Numbered from the stretch's first letter, positions 19,443-28,384 are shown. The stretch is DNA of 33,521 bases from Gemmatimonadota bacterium (GCA_027346425.1 DAIESF010000148.1:1-33521); one strand, 5' to 3'. The notes: generated by a model from the sequence alone, not told the origin. Translations and numbers: made by a program.

Positions 19443-20522
19443 TTAGGCTTCGCCGACGCGTCCGCGCTCCACCGCCCGCGCCGCCGCGGCGCCAAGCGCG
19501 GAGACCGCCTGGTCGAGGTGGGCGAAGCGGGGATCTTGCGTGAAACCCTTCACGAAGCGCGCGTAGATCTGCTGCACGATGACCGCCACCTTGAACAGCC
19601 CGAACGCATAGTAGAATACCGGGTCGGTGACGGCGCGCCCGGTGGCGGACTCGTAGCGGGCGATCACCCCGGATCGCGTGAGGTTGCCGGGGAGCGCCGT
19701 GACCCCGAGCCCTAACGCGCGGAGCGCCGGCGGGTCGTTCGCCTCCACCCAGTAGGCGAGCGCCGTCCCCAGGTCCATCAGCGGATCGCCGATCGTGGCC
19801 ATCTCCCAGTCGAGGACGGCGATGACGCGCGACGGAGCCTCGGCGGCGAGCACGAGATTGTCGTACTTGAAGTCGTTGTGCAGGAGGGCGTGGGCGCGTT
19901 CGGGGGGGCGCGTGGCGTCGAGCCAGGCGGCGATGCGCTCGACGTCGGGCTGCGCCCCAGTGTTGGCGGCGTGGAAGCGCCTGGTCCACCCCGCCACCTG
20001 CCGCTCGACGTACCCCTCCGGGTGTCCCAGCACCTCGAGACCGGCCGCGCGGTAGTTGACCGCGTGAATCTCGGCGAGCGTGTCCACCGCCGCCTCGGAG
20101 ATCCGTCGCATCAGTGGCGCGTCGATCGAGAGTCCGTCGGGAACGCGATCGCGGAGGATGATCCCGGTGGCGCGCTCCATCAGGTAGAACGGCGCACCGA
20201 GCACCGACGCGTCATCGCAGATGGCGAGGATGTGCGGGACCCGGTCGAACGTCGTGCCTAACGCTTGAAGGAGGCGCGCCTCGCGCACCACGTCGTGAGC
20301 CACCCCCTTCCCCACCCCGAAGGGCGGGCGACGCAGGATCAGGGCGCGTCCGTTACACTCCACGAGGTACGTGAGGTTGGAGAAGCCGCGGGGAAACTGG
20401 CGCACGCGTACCTCGCCCCCGGCAACGAGCTCGTGCTGCCGCAGGTACGCGCCCAGCGCCCCGAGGTCGAGCTCCTCGCCAGGGCGGACGGCGGCGGGGC
20501 GATCAAGTGGCGCTTCGCTCAC
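19443..20522 (-). CDS. APH-like phosphotransferase family protein (ACAD10/11-type kinase domain)
   Basis: RQFPRGFSNLTYLVECNGRALILRRPPFG; HALLHNDFKYDNLVL; AVLDWEMATIGDPLMDLGTALAYW. Confidence 0.92.
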   Translation of the reverse strand: MSEAPLDRPAAVRPGEELDLGALGAYLRQHELVAGGEVRVRQFPRGFSNLTYLVECNGRALILRRPPFGVGKGVAHDVVREARLLQALGTTFDRVPHILAICDDASVLGAPFYLMERATGIILRDRVPDGLSIDAPLMRRISEAAVDTLAEIHAVNYRAAGLEVLGHPEGYVERQVAGWTRRFHAANTGAQPDVERIAAWLDATRPPERAHALLHNDFKYDNLVLAAEAPSRVIAVLDWEMATIGDPLMDLGTALAYWVEANDPPALRALGLGVTALPGNLTRSGVIARYESATGRAVTDPVFYYAFGLFKVAVIVQQIYARFVKGFTQDPRFAHLDQAVSALGAAAARAVERGRVGEA

Positions 20523-21709
20523 TCGCGCACCACCACGCCGTACCCCTTGAGGATCCGCCGGGCGACGACGCTCTTGTGCACCTCGTCGGCCCCATCGTAG
20601 ATGCGAGCGGCACGCTCGTGCCGGAACCAGTAGGCCAGCGGCGTGTCGTCGGTCATGCCGAGCGCTCCGTGCACCTGGATGGCCCGATCGAGCACGCGCT
20701 GGAGCACGCCGGCCGCGAAGAACTTGATGGTCGACACCGACTCGCGCGCCGCCGCGGCCCCGTGGGCATCGATCTGACGCGCCGTCTCGAGGATGAGCAG
20801 GCGTGCCGCGTCGATCTCGGCGCGCGAGTCGGCGATCATGTGCTGCACGCTCTGCCTGGTTCCCAGTACCACGCCAGGCGACAGCTCACGCGTGGCGGCG
20901 TGGCGGCAGGTGAGATCGAGGGCGCGCTCGCAGATCCCCATCCAGCGCATGCAGTGGTGAATGCGCCCGGGACCGAGTCGCGCCTGTGCCAAGGTGAATC
21001 CCTCGCCCTCGTCGCCGATGCGATTCGTCACCGGGACGCGGCACTTATCGAAGCGCACCTCCCCATGCGTGGCGTACCCCTCGCCCGCGTCGCCCATCAC
21101 CTTGATGTTGCGCACCAGGGAGTAGCCGGGGGTGGTGGTGGGAACGATGACCTGGCTCGCGCGCTTGTGCGGCGGCGCCAGGGCGTCGGTGACCGCCATG
21201 ACGATAGCGAAGGCGGCACCGTCAGCTGCAGACGTGAACCACTTGTGCCCGGAGATGACGTAGTCGTCGCCATCACGCTCGGCGCGCGCCTCGAGCCAGG
21301 TGGGGTTGGAGCCGGCGCGCTCGGGTTCGGTCATCGCGAAGCACGAGCGGATCTCGCCGCGGGCGAGCGGCCCGAGCCACTGCTTTCGCTGGGCGACGCT
21401 CCCGTGCGCGTGCAGGAGCTCCATGTTCCCGATGTCGGGCGCCTGGCAGTTGAGCGCATAGTGCCCGATGGGGGTACGCCCGAGTTCCTCGCTCACGGCG
21501 GCGAAGTCGAGGAGCGAGAGCCCGCACCCCCCCATCGCCACCGGCAGGTGCGGGGCCCACAGTCCGCGCGCACGCGCCTCGGCGCGCGCGCCGTCGAGCG
21601 CGCCGACGACCGCCGCCCACGGCTCGTTGAGGTAGCGTCCCTCGAGGGGGAGGAGGACCGTGTCCACGAAGTCGCGGACCTGGGCACGCAGGGTCTGTTC
21701 GTTAGGCAT
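20519..21709 (-). CDS. Acyl-CoA dehydrogenase
   Basis: CFAMTEPERAGSNPTWLEARAERDGDDYVISGHKWFTSAA; LGPGRIHHCMRWMGICERALD; QVHGALGMTDDTPLAYWFRHERAARIYDGADEVHKSVVARRIL. Overlaps the kinase start by 4 bp. Confidence 0.93.
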   Translation of the reverse strand: MPNEQTLRAQVRDFVDTVLLPLEGRYLNEPWAAVVGALDGARAEARARGLWAPHLPVAMGGCGLSLLDFAAVSEELGRTPIGHYALNCQAPDIGNMELLHAHGSVAQRKQWLGPLARGEIRSCFAMTEPERAGSNPTWLEARAERDGDDYVISGHKWFTSAADGAAFAIVMAVTDALAPPHKRASQVIVPTTTPGYSLVRNIKVMGDAGEGYATHGEVRFDKCRVPVTNRIGDEGEGFTLAQARLGPGRIHHCMRWMGICERALDLTCRHAATRELSPGVVLGTRQSVQHMIADSRAEIDAARLLILETARQIDAHGAAAARESVSTIKFFAAGVLQRVLDRAIQVHGALGMTDDTPLAYWFRHERAARIYDGADEVHKSVVARRILKGYGVVVRE

Positions 21710-21757
21710 GGGCGCTGGCAGGTTCGGGCTCCAGGAGCTTGCGGTGGCGGTGATGCT

Positions 21758-21790
21758 GCGCGTGGGGCGCGCGTGGGGCGCGCGTGGGGC
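21758..21790. repeat. Tandem repeat, 11-bp unit GCGCGTGGGGC, 3 perfect copies
   Basis: Copies at 21758, 21769 and 21780, between the SDR stop and the acyl-CoA dehydrogenase start. Confidence 0.9.
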
Positions 21791-21795
21791 GCGCG

Positions 21796-22551
21796 CTAGA
21801 TCGTGATCCCGCCATCCACCATGTATACGCCTCCGGTGCAGAACGACGACGCGCGAGAGGCGAGGAAGAGCGCGAGCCCGGCAACGTCGCGCGGTTCTCC
21901 CATGCGGGGAATCGGCTGCGCGGCCATGGCCTTCGCCAGGACGTCCTCGTTCCCCCACAGCGCGCGGCTGAAGTCGGTCTTGATGAGTCCCGGACAGATG
22001 GCATTGGCGCGCACATTGCGCTTCCCCCACTCACGGGCCATCACCTGTGTGAGGCTGATGACTGCCGCCTTGCTGACGCTGTAGATCCCGAGGTTGGCCT
22101 CGGGCGAAATGCCGCCAATGGACGAGAGGTTGATGATCGAGCCGCCGCCGCGTGCCGCCATCCCGGGGAGGACTCGCTTGGCCAGTTCGAACGGGGCGCG
22201 CAGGTTCACATCCATGATCTTGGCGAACGCCTCAGGCGACGTCTCCTCCACCGGGCCGTAGACCGGATTGGCCGCCGCGTTGTTGACGAGGATGTCGATC
22301 GCGGCGTGCCTCGCCAGCGCCTGGTCGGCGAGGGCGTGCAGCTGCTCGAGGCGACCGACGTTTGAGGCGATCCCTTCGGCCGAATGCCCGGCGGCGCGGA
22401 TGGCCGCAACCGTCTCCTCCACGGCGGCATCCTTTCGCGAGCTGACGATCACGTGGGCCCCGGCGCCGGCCAATGACTCGGCGATGGCGCGTCCAATGCC
22501 TCGCGTTGCGCCGGTGACGAGGGCGACCTGCCCGGAGAGGTCGTGCGACAT
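21796..22551 (-). CDS. SDR family oxidoreductase
   Basis: VALVTGATRGIGRAIAESLA; LVNNAAAN; SIINLSSIGG; YSVSKAAVISLTQVMAREW; GVYMVDGGITI. Confidence 0.95.
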   Translation of the reverse strand: MSHDLSGQVALVTGATRGIGRAIAESLAGAGAHVIVSSRKDAAVEETVAAIRAAGHSAEGIASNVGRLEQLHALADQALARHAAIDILVNNAAANPVYGPVEETSPEAFAKIMDVNLRAPFELAKRVLPGMAARGGGSIINLSSIGGISPEANLGIYSVSKAAVISLTQVMAREWGKRNVRANAICPGLIKTDFSRALWGNEDVLAKAMAAQPIPRMGEPRDVAGLALFLASRASSFCTGGVYMVDGGITI

Positions 22552-22605
22552 GTCGGAATCGGTAAGGGAGATGAGTGAAGGGTCGGACGAACCCTGTCTC
22601 CTGAC

Positions 22606-24465
22606 CTACTGTACTTCCCGCGCCACCACCGGCAACACGATCTTCGACGCGCGTCGTGCGGAGCGATAGACCTTGTGCGTGGCGACCGTGAAGTCCGACC
22701 GCTTGGCCTCGAAGATGTTGGGGACGAAGCGCTGCGGATTGCGGTCGATCAGCGGGAACCAGGTGCTTTGCACCTGGACCATCACCCGGTGCCCTTTCTT
22801 GAACGTGTAGGCCTGGGTGTGAAGGTCGATCGTGAAATCCGTGACCGTATTGGGAGTGATGGGTGACGGTTTCTCGAAGCTCTTGCGGTAGCGCCCGCGG
22901 AAGACCTCGTTGGCCACCATGAACTGGTAGCCGTTCATCTTCAGGTCCTGCATTCCCGTATCGGGATAGACATCGATGAGTTTCACGATCCAGTCGGCAT
23001 CGCTCCCGGTGGTGGCGGCCTGGATGGTGACGCTGATATCGCCGGCAATCGTGACGTCGTCGCCCAGGACACCAGTATCGTAGCTCAGGACATCGGGGCG
23101 ATTGTGGACGAAACGTTGGTCCTCGGTGAGCCAGGTGGACCAGGTGGAGCCCCGGGGATCGTAGGTCGCCTGGATCGGTCGCGCGCGATACGGGACCGGC
23201 TTGTTGGGATCCGAGATGTAGCTGTCGAATTCGCGGGCGGCCGCGGCCGGGGAACTCGCCGGGGGCGGCGGCTCGGTGGAGAGCCGCCCGCCGTCGCGGA
23301 AGTAGTAGGCGCGCGCGGCCACCCCGGCTTTCGGCGGCCAGGCATCGTAGCGTCGCCACTGGTTGCTCCCGGCCTCGAACGTCGTGGCCTCCGCCAGGTG
23401 CACCATCCCGCGCTCGTGCAGGTACTGGGCGAAGAACGGGGCCATGATGGAGTCGCGGAAGAAGCGTCCGGTCGCCTGCCCGAACTGGATCGGGCCTAAC
23501 GAGTTGCCCTCGCCCCGCATCCACCCGCCGTGGTTCCACGGCCCGACGACCAGGAAGTTCTGGTGGGCGGTGTCGTGCTTCTCCAGTTCGCGATAAATGG
23601 TGATGGGGCCATAGAAGTCCTCCTGGTCCCACCATCCAGCGACGTTGAGCGTGGGAACGGTCACCCGCGTGAGGTACCCCTTCATCGCCTGGCGCTTCCA
23701 GAACGCGTCGTAGTCGGGGCGACGCGAGAAGTCGTTCCACGTCGGGATCGTCCCCTTGAGCAGCGAATCGTTGACCGTGGCCAGCGAGCCGAGCCGGAGG
23801 TACCAGTCGTACGTGTCCCACGCGTCGAAGCGGAACTGCTGCACGTCCTTCCCGCTCTCCATCATCGTGGCGTACTCGAAGCCGTAGCTCAGCCGAAACG
23901 CCCCGTTGTGGTGGAAGTCGTCGCCCATCCACATGTCGGCCGGCGAGGCCTGCGGTGAGACCGCCTTGAGCGCCGGGTGGGGCTCGAGCATCGCCATCGC
24001 CGTGAGCCACCCGGGATACGAGACGCCGGTCATCCCCACCCGCGCGACGGTGTTGGGGACGTTCGTCACCAGCCACTCGATGCTGTCGTACGCATCGGTC
24101 CCCTCGTCGATCGCCTTCGGGTCGCTTCGATCGCGCCGCGGCGGGCGTTGCATCTCGAACGTCCCCTCGGAGTGGAACTTGCCGCGGATGTCCTGGAGGA
24201 CGAAGACGTAGCCGTCGCGGGCCAGGAAGTCATAGCCCCGCGCGACCGACGCCGACGACGTCCCGTCGATGCCGTACGGGGTGCGGACGAAGATGAACGG
24301 GAGCGGGCCATGCGCGGCCGCCGGAGTGAAGATCCGTGTGTACAACTTCACCCCGTCGCGCATCGGGATCATGACCTCGGTGCGCGTGAAGGCGGAATCC
24401 TGCGCGGCAACCGGTGCTGCAGCGACGAGGTGAACAGACAAGACGAGCCCGGCCAGGAACCGCAT
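22606..24465 (-). CDS. CocE/NonD family hydrolase (Xaa-Pro dipeptidyl-peptidase-like), secreted
   Basis: Signal MRFLAGLVLSVHLVAAAPVAAQ; MIPMRDGVKLYTRIFTP; RTPYG; LQDIRGKFHSEG; GMTGVSYPGWLT; C-terminal X-Pro beta-sandwich (ITPNTVTDFTIDLHTQAYTFKKGHRVMVQVQSTWFP). Confidence 0.94.
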   Translation of the reverse strand: MRFLAGLVLSVHLVAAAPVAAQDSAFTRTEVMIPMRDGVKLYTRIFTPAAAHGPLPFIFVRTPYGIDGTSSASVARGYDFLARDGYVFVLQDIRGKFHSEGTFEMQRPPRRDRSDPKAIDEGTDAYDSIEWLVTNVPNTVARVGMTGVSYPGWLTAMAMLEPHPALKAVSPQASPADMWMGDDFHHNGAFRLSYGFEYATMMESGKDVQQFRFDAWDTYDWYLRLGSLATVNDSLLKGTIPTWNDFSRRPDYDAFWKRQAMKGYLTRVTVPTLNVAGWWDQEDFYGPITIYRELEKHDTAHQNFLVVGPWNHGGWMRGEGNSLGPIQFGQATGRFFRDSIMAPFFAQYLHERGMVHLAEATTFEAGSNQWRRYDAWPPKAGVAARAYYFRDGGRLSTEPPPPASSPAAAAREFDSYISDPNKPVPYRARPIQATYDPRGSTWSTWLTEDQRFVHNRPDVLSYDTGVLGDDVTIAGDISVTIQAATTGSDADWIVKLIDVYPDTGMQDLKMNGYQFMVANEVFRGRYRKSFEKPSPITPNTVTDFTIDLHTQAYTFKKGHRVMVQVQSTWFPLIDRNPQRFVPNIFEAKRSDFTVATHKVYRSARRASKIVLPVVAREVQ

Positions 24466-24549
24466 GCGCACACTCCCATCGAAAGTTGGACGCCCCTCGA
24501 TTACTCGTCGCTTCGTCGTCCGCGGCGCGTCCGCGGCGCGCACGTGCCG

Positions 24550-24924
24550 CTAGAGCGCCGCGATCGCCTGGATCTCGATCTGGTACCCGTAGTGCAGCTC
24601 CTTCACCGGCACGACGGCGCGCGCCGGCTTGTGCGCCCCCATGACGCGGGCATAGGCGAGGTTCACCTCACCCCATAGTGAGATGTCGCTGACATAGAGG
24701 GTCATCTGTAGCACCTTGTCGAGTCCGCTCCCAGCCGCCTTCAGCACGGCCTCGACGTTGCGCAGCGTTTGTTCCGTCTGCTGCTCCATCGACCCCACGG
24801 TGCGGTCGCTACTCCCGGGAACGATGGGGAGCTGGCCGGCGACGTACACCACGCCATTGTGAATGATGCCCTGCGAGTAATGGCCGGCCGGCAGCGGCGC
24901 AGCATTGGTCTCCACGGTCTCCAC
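24550..24924 (-). CDS. RidA family protein
   Basis: APLPAGHYSQGIIHNGVVYVAGQLPI; EQTLRNVEAVLKAAGSGLDKVLQMTLYVSDI; ARAVVPVKELHYGYQIEIQAIAAL. Confidence 0.95.
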   Translation of the reverse strand: METVETNAAPLPAGHYSQGIIHNGVVYVAGQLPIVPGSSDRTVGSMEQQTEQTLRNVEAVLKAAGSGLDKVLQMTLYVSDISLWGEVNLAYARVMGAHKPARAVVPVKELHYGYQIEIQAIAAL

Positions 24925-24939
24925 TGGATTCTCCCTGAT

Positions 24940-26274
24940 TCAGAATGAACCGACGGCCGCACCGCGCACCTCGCCGGAGCAGTCGCCGAAGCCGATGCGG
25001 ACGAACCCCTCGCGCGCGCAGTGTCCCCGTAGGATGACCTCGTCCCCATCCTCGAGAAAGCGACGATCCTCCCCGTTGGGGAGCCGGACCGGCTCGCTTC
25101 CGCGCCACGCGAGTTCGAGGAGGCAACCGCGACTCCCGCGATCGGCGCCGGAGATGGTCCCGCTTCCGAGCAGGTCGCCGGGCTGCAGGTTGCAGCCGTT
25201 GCTGGCGTGGTGCGCGAGGAGCTGCGCCACGGTCCAGTACATGTCGCGCGCGTTGCCGCTCGAGAGGCGAACCGGCGCGTCGCCGGTGGCGTGCATGCGC
25301 GCCGTGCGCAGCCACACCTCGATCGTGATGTCGAGTCCCCCGTGCGCCTGGTCCGCCGCATCAAACAGGTAGGGGAGCGGCGCCGGGTCACCGGCCGGGC
25401 GCACGAAGGCCGGGACGCGAAAGGGGGCCAGCGCCTCGAAGGTGACCACCCAGGGCGACAGGGTCGTGGCGAAGTTCTTGGCCAGGAAGGGGCCGAGCGG
25501 TTGGTACTCCCATGCCTGGATGTCGCGTGCCGACCAGTCGTTGAGGAGGGCAATGCCAAAGAGCTGGTGCGTCGCCGCATCGATCGGGATCGGCGACCCT
25601 AACGAATTCCCCGCCCCGACGAAGGCGCCGAGTTCTGCCTCATAGTCGAAGCGCCGGGTTGGGGCGAACACCGGCGGTGCGCCTCCCTCACTCCCGACTT
25701 GCCCGATCGGGCGCACGATGGGGGTCCCGCTGACCACCAGCGACGACGCTCGCCCGTGGTACCCGATCGGGACCCACTTGTAGTTGGGGAGGAGCGGGTT
25801 GTCCGGGCGGAACATCGCCCCGACGTTGGTCGCGTGATACACCGAGGCGTAGAAGTCGGTGTAGTCGCCGACGTCTGCCGGCAGCCGCAATTCCGCATCG
25901 TGCTGCGCCACAAGGAGCGCGGGCTCCAGCGCCCGCGCCGCCGCTCCGGTGACGGTGTCGTCGCGGAGCAGTTCGCTCACCGCGCGCCGAAGCGCCGTCC
26001 ACGCCGTCGGCCCCAGCGACATGAGCCCGTTGAGCGACGGCGATGCGCAGGTCGTCGCGGCTCGGGCGGCCCCGCCGTCGAGCACTCCGTGACGATGCGC
26101 CGAGTCCACGTCCAGGATCATCGTCCCGATGGCGACACCGACCCGCCACGGCTCGTCGCTCCCGCGTCGCCGGAAGACGCCGTACGGGAGGTTCTGCACC
26201 GGGAAATCGGTCACGCCATCGTTGGCGCTGGCGACCCAGGAACGGAGGTGGTGGGCGTGTGTCTCGTTGAGCAT
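24940..26274 (-). CDS. fahA: Fumarylacetoacetase
   Basis: SWVASANDGVTDFPVQNLPYGVF; DYTDFYASVYHATNVGAMFRPDNPLLPNYKWVPIGYHGRASS; GIALLNDWSARDIQAWEYQPLGPFLAKNFATTLSPWVV; GDLLGSGTISG. Confidence 0.96.
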   Translation of the reverse strand: MLNETHAHHLRSWVASANDGVTDFPVQNLPYGVFRRRGSDEPWRVGVAIGTMILDVDSAHRHGVLDGGAARAATTCASPSLNGLMSLGPTAWTALRRAVSELLRDDTVTGAAARALEPALLVAQHDAELRLPADVGDYTDFYASVYHATNVGAMFRPDNPLLPNYKWVPIGYHGRASSLVVSGTPIVRPIGQVGSEGGAPPVFAPTRRFDYEAELGAFVGAGNSLGSPIPIDAATHQLFGIALLNDWSARDIQAWEYQPLGPFLAKNFATTLSPWVVTFEALAPFRVPAFVRPAGDPAPLPYLFDAADQAHGGLDITIEVWLRTARMHATGDAPVRLSSGNARDMYWTVAQLLAHHASNGCNLQPGDLLGSGTISGADRGSRGCLLELAWRGSEPVRLPNGEDRRFLEDGDEVILRGHCAREGFVRIGFGDCSGEVRGAAVGSF

Positions 26275-26277
26275 CGG

Positions 26278-27192
26278 TCAGCCGGCGTGCAGGGTCTCGA
26301 GGTCATCCAGCGGCTCACGGAAGGAGCAACTTCCGAAGGCCAGGGCGAAGCGCTCGCGCATCAGCGTCAGCGAGGCGGTCGAAGCCCGCCCCCCTTCCCA
26401 TCGAATCTCCTCATCGGTGATCCCGATCATGGCGTGGCTCCGTCCCTCGAGGGTGTTGACCAACACCTCCACCGGGGCGCCACCATGTGCCTGCGAGGCG
26501 GCGAGGAAGACGTTCAGGTATCCGAACATCGTTCCACGTGGACTCCCGGGCTCGTACGTCAGTCGGTATTCGCCACGCAACGGATGATGCAGCCCCGCGG
26601 TCGCCTTGAAGGCGACGCCCGCGTCGGCGCAGGCGCGGAGGAAGCGCGCCACGTCGCGGGGAGCGGGAATGGCATCGCTCGTCACCCCGCCCGTGCGCAT
26701 CTTGGCATGCGCCCCGATCTCGCGAACGGCGGCAAGCAGCGGGGGGAGGTCGACGGCGAGCGGCACTTCGACAAAGTGCTCCATGCCGGCAAAGAGCCCA
26801 GCCAGGGATTGCACCTGCGCCGGCGTGGCGGCGCGCGATTCGACGCTGTCGATCACCGCGCGCCCATCCAGTTCCTCGTTGACGGCGCCGATTTCCGCCG
26901 CATCGGCCACCGCGTCGTGGCCCACGAGCGCGCTCACGCGCCACGGACCCGGCGCTCCCCCCGGCGCATTCCACAACGGCGCCGCCGCCTCGACCACGGC
27001 GCCAAGCCTCGCGACCGGGACGACCAGCCTCCCCAACGACCAGGCATCCGCGCCGTTGCGATACGCGTGATAGTTGGCGACCACCGTTGGCAGGTCGAGC
27101 GACGATGGCGGAAAGAGCCCCGCATAATCGATGGCCCCCGCCAGCAGCGCGCGCATCGACGGATGCGCGAGGATCGCCTCGCCCACGGTCAT
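26278..27192 (-). CDS. Conserved-looking protein of unknown function, possible TIM-barrel
   Basis: 304 aa ORF packed between fahA (3-bp gap) and the SET gene (4-bp ATGA overlap); segment AKMRTGGVTSDAIPAPRDVARFLRACADAGVAFKATAGLHHPLR. Confidence 0.8.
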   Translation of the reverse strand: MTVGEAILAHPSMRALLAGAIDYAGLFPPSSLDLPTVVANYHAYRNGADAWSLGRLVVPVARLGAVVEAAAPLWNAPGGAPGPWRVSALVGHDAVADAAEIGAVNEELDGRAVIDSVESRAATPAQVQSLAGLFAGMEHFVEVPLAVDLPPLLAAVREIGAHAKMRTGGVTSDAIPAPRDVARFLRACADAGVAFKATAGLHHPLRGEYRLTYEPGSPRGTMFGYLNVFLAASQAHGGAPVEVLVNTLEGRSHAMIGITDEEIRWEGGRASTASLTLMRERFALAFGSCSFREPLDDLETLHAG

Positions 27193-27905
27193 CGCCTCGC
27201 CGACTTCCCTGTCGCCGTCGACTTCGTCCCCTGGGCGACAGGACGCGTCGCCGACGGCTTCGACGGCTTCGACCTTGTCGACCGCTTCGAGGGCTTCGAG
27301 GGCTTCGAGGGCTTCGAGGGCTTCGAGGGCTTCGACCGCGTCGAGGGCTTCGCGCCACCTCGCGTGGCGGGAGCGCCCAGGTGCTCATGCGGATGCCGCG
27401 CCGCTACGTGGTGCGTCTTGGGGAGGGGGCGCCGTTTCTTGGGGGGCTCGAGGATGCTTCCGCGACACTTCGGCGACCCGCAGCGGCAGACGTACAGCTG
27501 CTCATCCTCGGCGGTCGTCGACTCGTCGCGCGCATAGGCGTAGTCGTAATTGAGCTCCTCGCCAGCTGCAATGTCGCGCATCGCCTCGATGAAGATGCGA
27601 CCGCCGTCGTCCACCGCCTCGCAGTTGGGGTCGCACGCGTGATTGATGAAGCGGGCGTCGTTCCCCTGTACCGCCCCGTCGATCACCGTGCGCGACGTGA
27701 CGGCAAAGAGAAAGGTGTGGTGCCGCCCCATGCGATCGTCTTCATACCGGCGGTCGGCTTCCTTCCAGGAAATGCGCTCACCCTTGTACTCGACAATCCG
27801 CTCGCCCTTGCGGATGTCGCGAGAGGCGAAGCCCCCGCGCCCCTGGATGACGGAGCGCCTCACGATGAACGGCTGCGGATCGGCCACGACCTTCTTTCGC
27901 GCCAT
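27189..27905 (-). CDS. SET-domain protein (lysine methyltransferase-like) with post-SET motif and Lys/Ser/Pro-repeat tail
   Basis: MARKKVVADPQPFIVRRSVIQGRGGFASRDIRKGERIVEYKGERIS...; NDARFINHACDPNCEA; AAGEELNYDYAY; CRCGSPKCRG (CxCx4C); tail KPSTRSKPSKPSKPSKPSKPSKRSTRSKPSKPS. Confidence 0.93.
   Translation of the reverse strand: MARKKVVADPQPFIVRRSVIQGRGGFASRDIRKGERIVEYKGERISWKEADRRYEDDRMGRHHTFLFAVTSRTVIDGAVQGNDARFINHACDPNCEAVDDGGRIFIEAMRDIAAGEELNYDYAYARDESTTAEDEQLYVCRCGSPKCRGSILEPPKKRRPLPKTHHVAARHPHEHLGAPATRGGAKPSTRSKPSKPSKPSKPSKPSKRSTRSKPSKPSATRPVAQGTKSTATGKSARR
27285..27329. repeat. 9-bp tandem repeat CTTCGAGGG, 5 perfect copies (minus strand encodes KPS repeats)
   Basis: Copies at 27285, 27294, 27303, 27312 and 27321; degenerate copies extend over about 27252-27352. 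Confidence 0.92.
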
Positions 27906-27907
27906 CG

Positions 27908-28384
27908 TCACTTCCCCCCCGCCATGACCTTCACCCGCTTTCGGAATCGATCCATGATCATGCGCCCCAGCTCCGTCTCCTTGGCCACCCACTCCGAATT
28001 GCGGAAGGCGATCGGGCTGGTCTGCTCGCGATACTCGGTGAGCCACGGCTCGATGCGCGCGTACAGGAGGAGCCCCTCGCCGGTGCTCTCGAGCATGAAG
28101 TCGGCGTGCATCACCCCGTGCCGCGCCATGGCGTAAGTCATCTCCCAGTACGTCGAGCACTGCCGGTACGCCTCGTTGAGCGGGTGATCGTACTTCGTGA
28201 TCGCCAGCACCTCCTCGAGCGACGACGGCCACCAGCTGGCATTGAGTTGCTTGCGCGACTCGCGCATGACGCCTTCGCGGCGCAACTCGTACAGCTTGAG
28301 CACGAGTTCGGCGTCGTGATGATCGGGGTGGTCTTTCTTGAGCACAGGTATTCGGGTGGGCGACGTGAGACGGGCGCGCCACAT
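27908..28384 (-). CDS. Hypothetical protein, first gene of the SET/fahA operon
   Basis: LKKDHPDHHDAELVLKLYELRREGVMRESRKQLNASWWPSSLEEVLAITKYDHPLNEAYRQCSTYWEMTYAMARHGVMHADFMLESTGEGLLLYARIEPWL...; stop lies 2 bp before the SET ATG. Start could be ATG 28384 or GTG 28345. Confidence 0.75.
   Translation of the reverse strand: MWRARLTSPTRIPVLKKDHPDHHDAELVLKLYELRREGVMRESRKQLNASWWPSSLEEVLAITKYDHPLNEAYRQCSTYWEMTYAMARHGVMHADFMLESTGEGLLLYARIEPWLTEYREQTSPIAFRNSEWVAKETELGRMIMDRFRKRVKVMAGGK

Noticed and set aside
22232-24076. 614-aa minus-strand ORF in another frame of the CocE/SDR region
   Set aside because: Frame-shifted shadow of two well-supported genes.
25699-27537. 612-aa plus-strand ORF with FEGFEGFEGFEG repeat
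   Set aside because: Antisense of fahA, the unknown gene and the SET tail; the FEG repeat is the reverse complement of the SKP-coding repeat.
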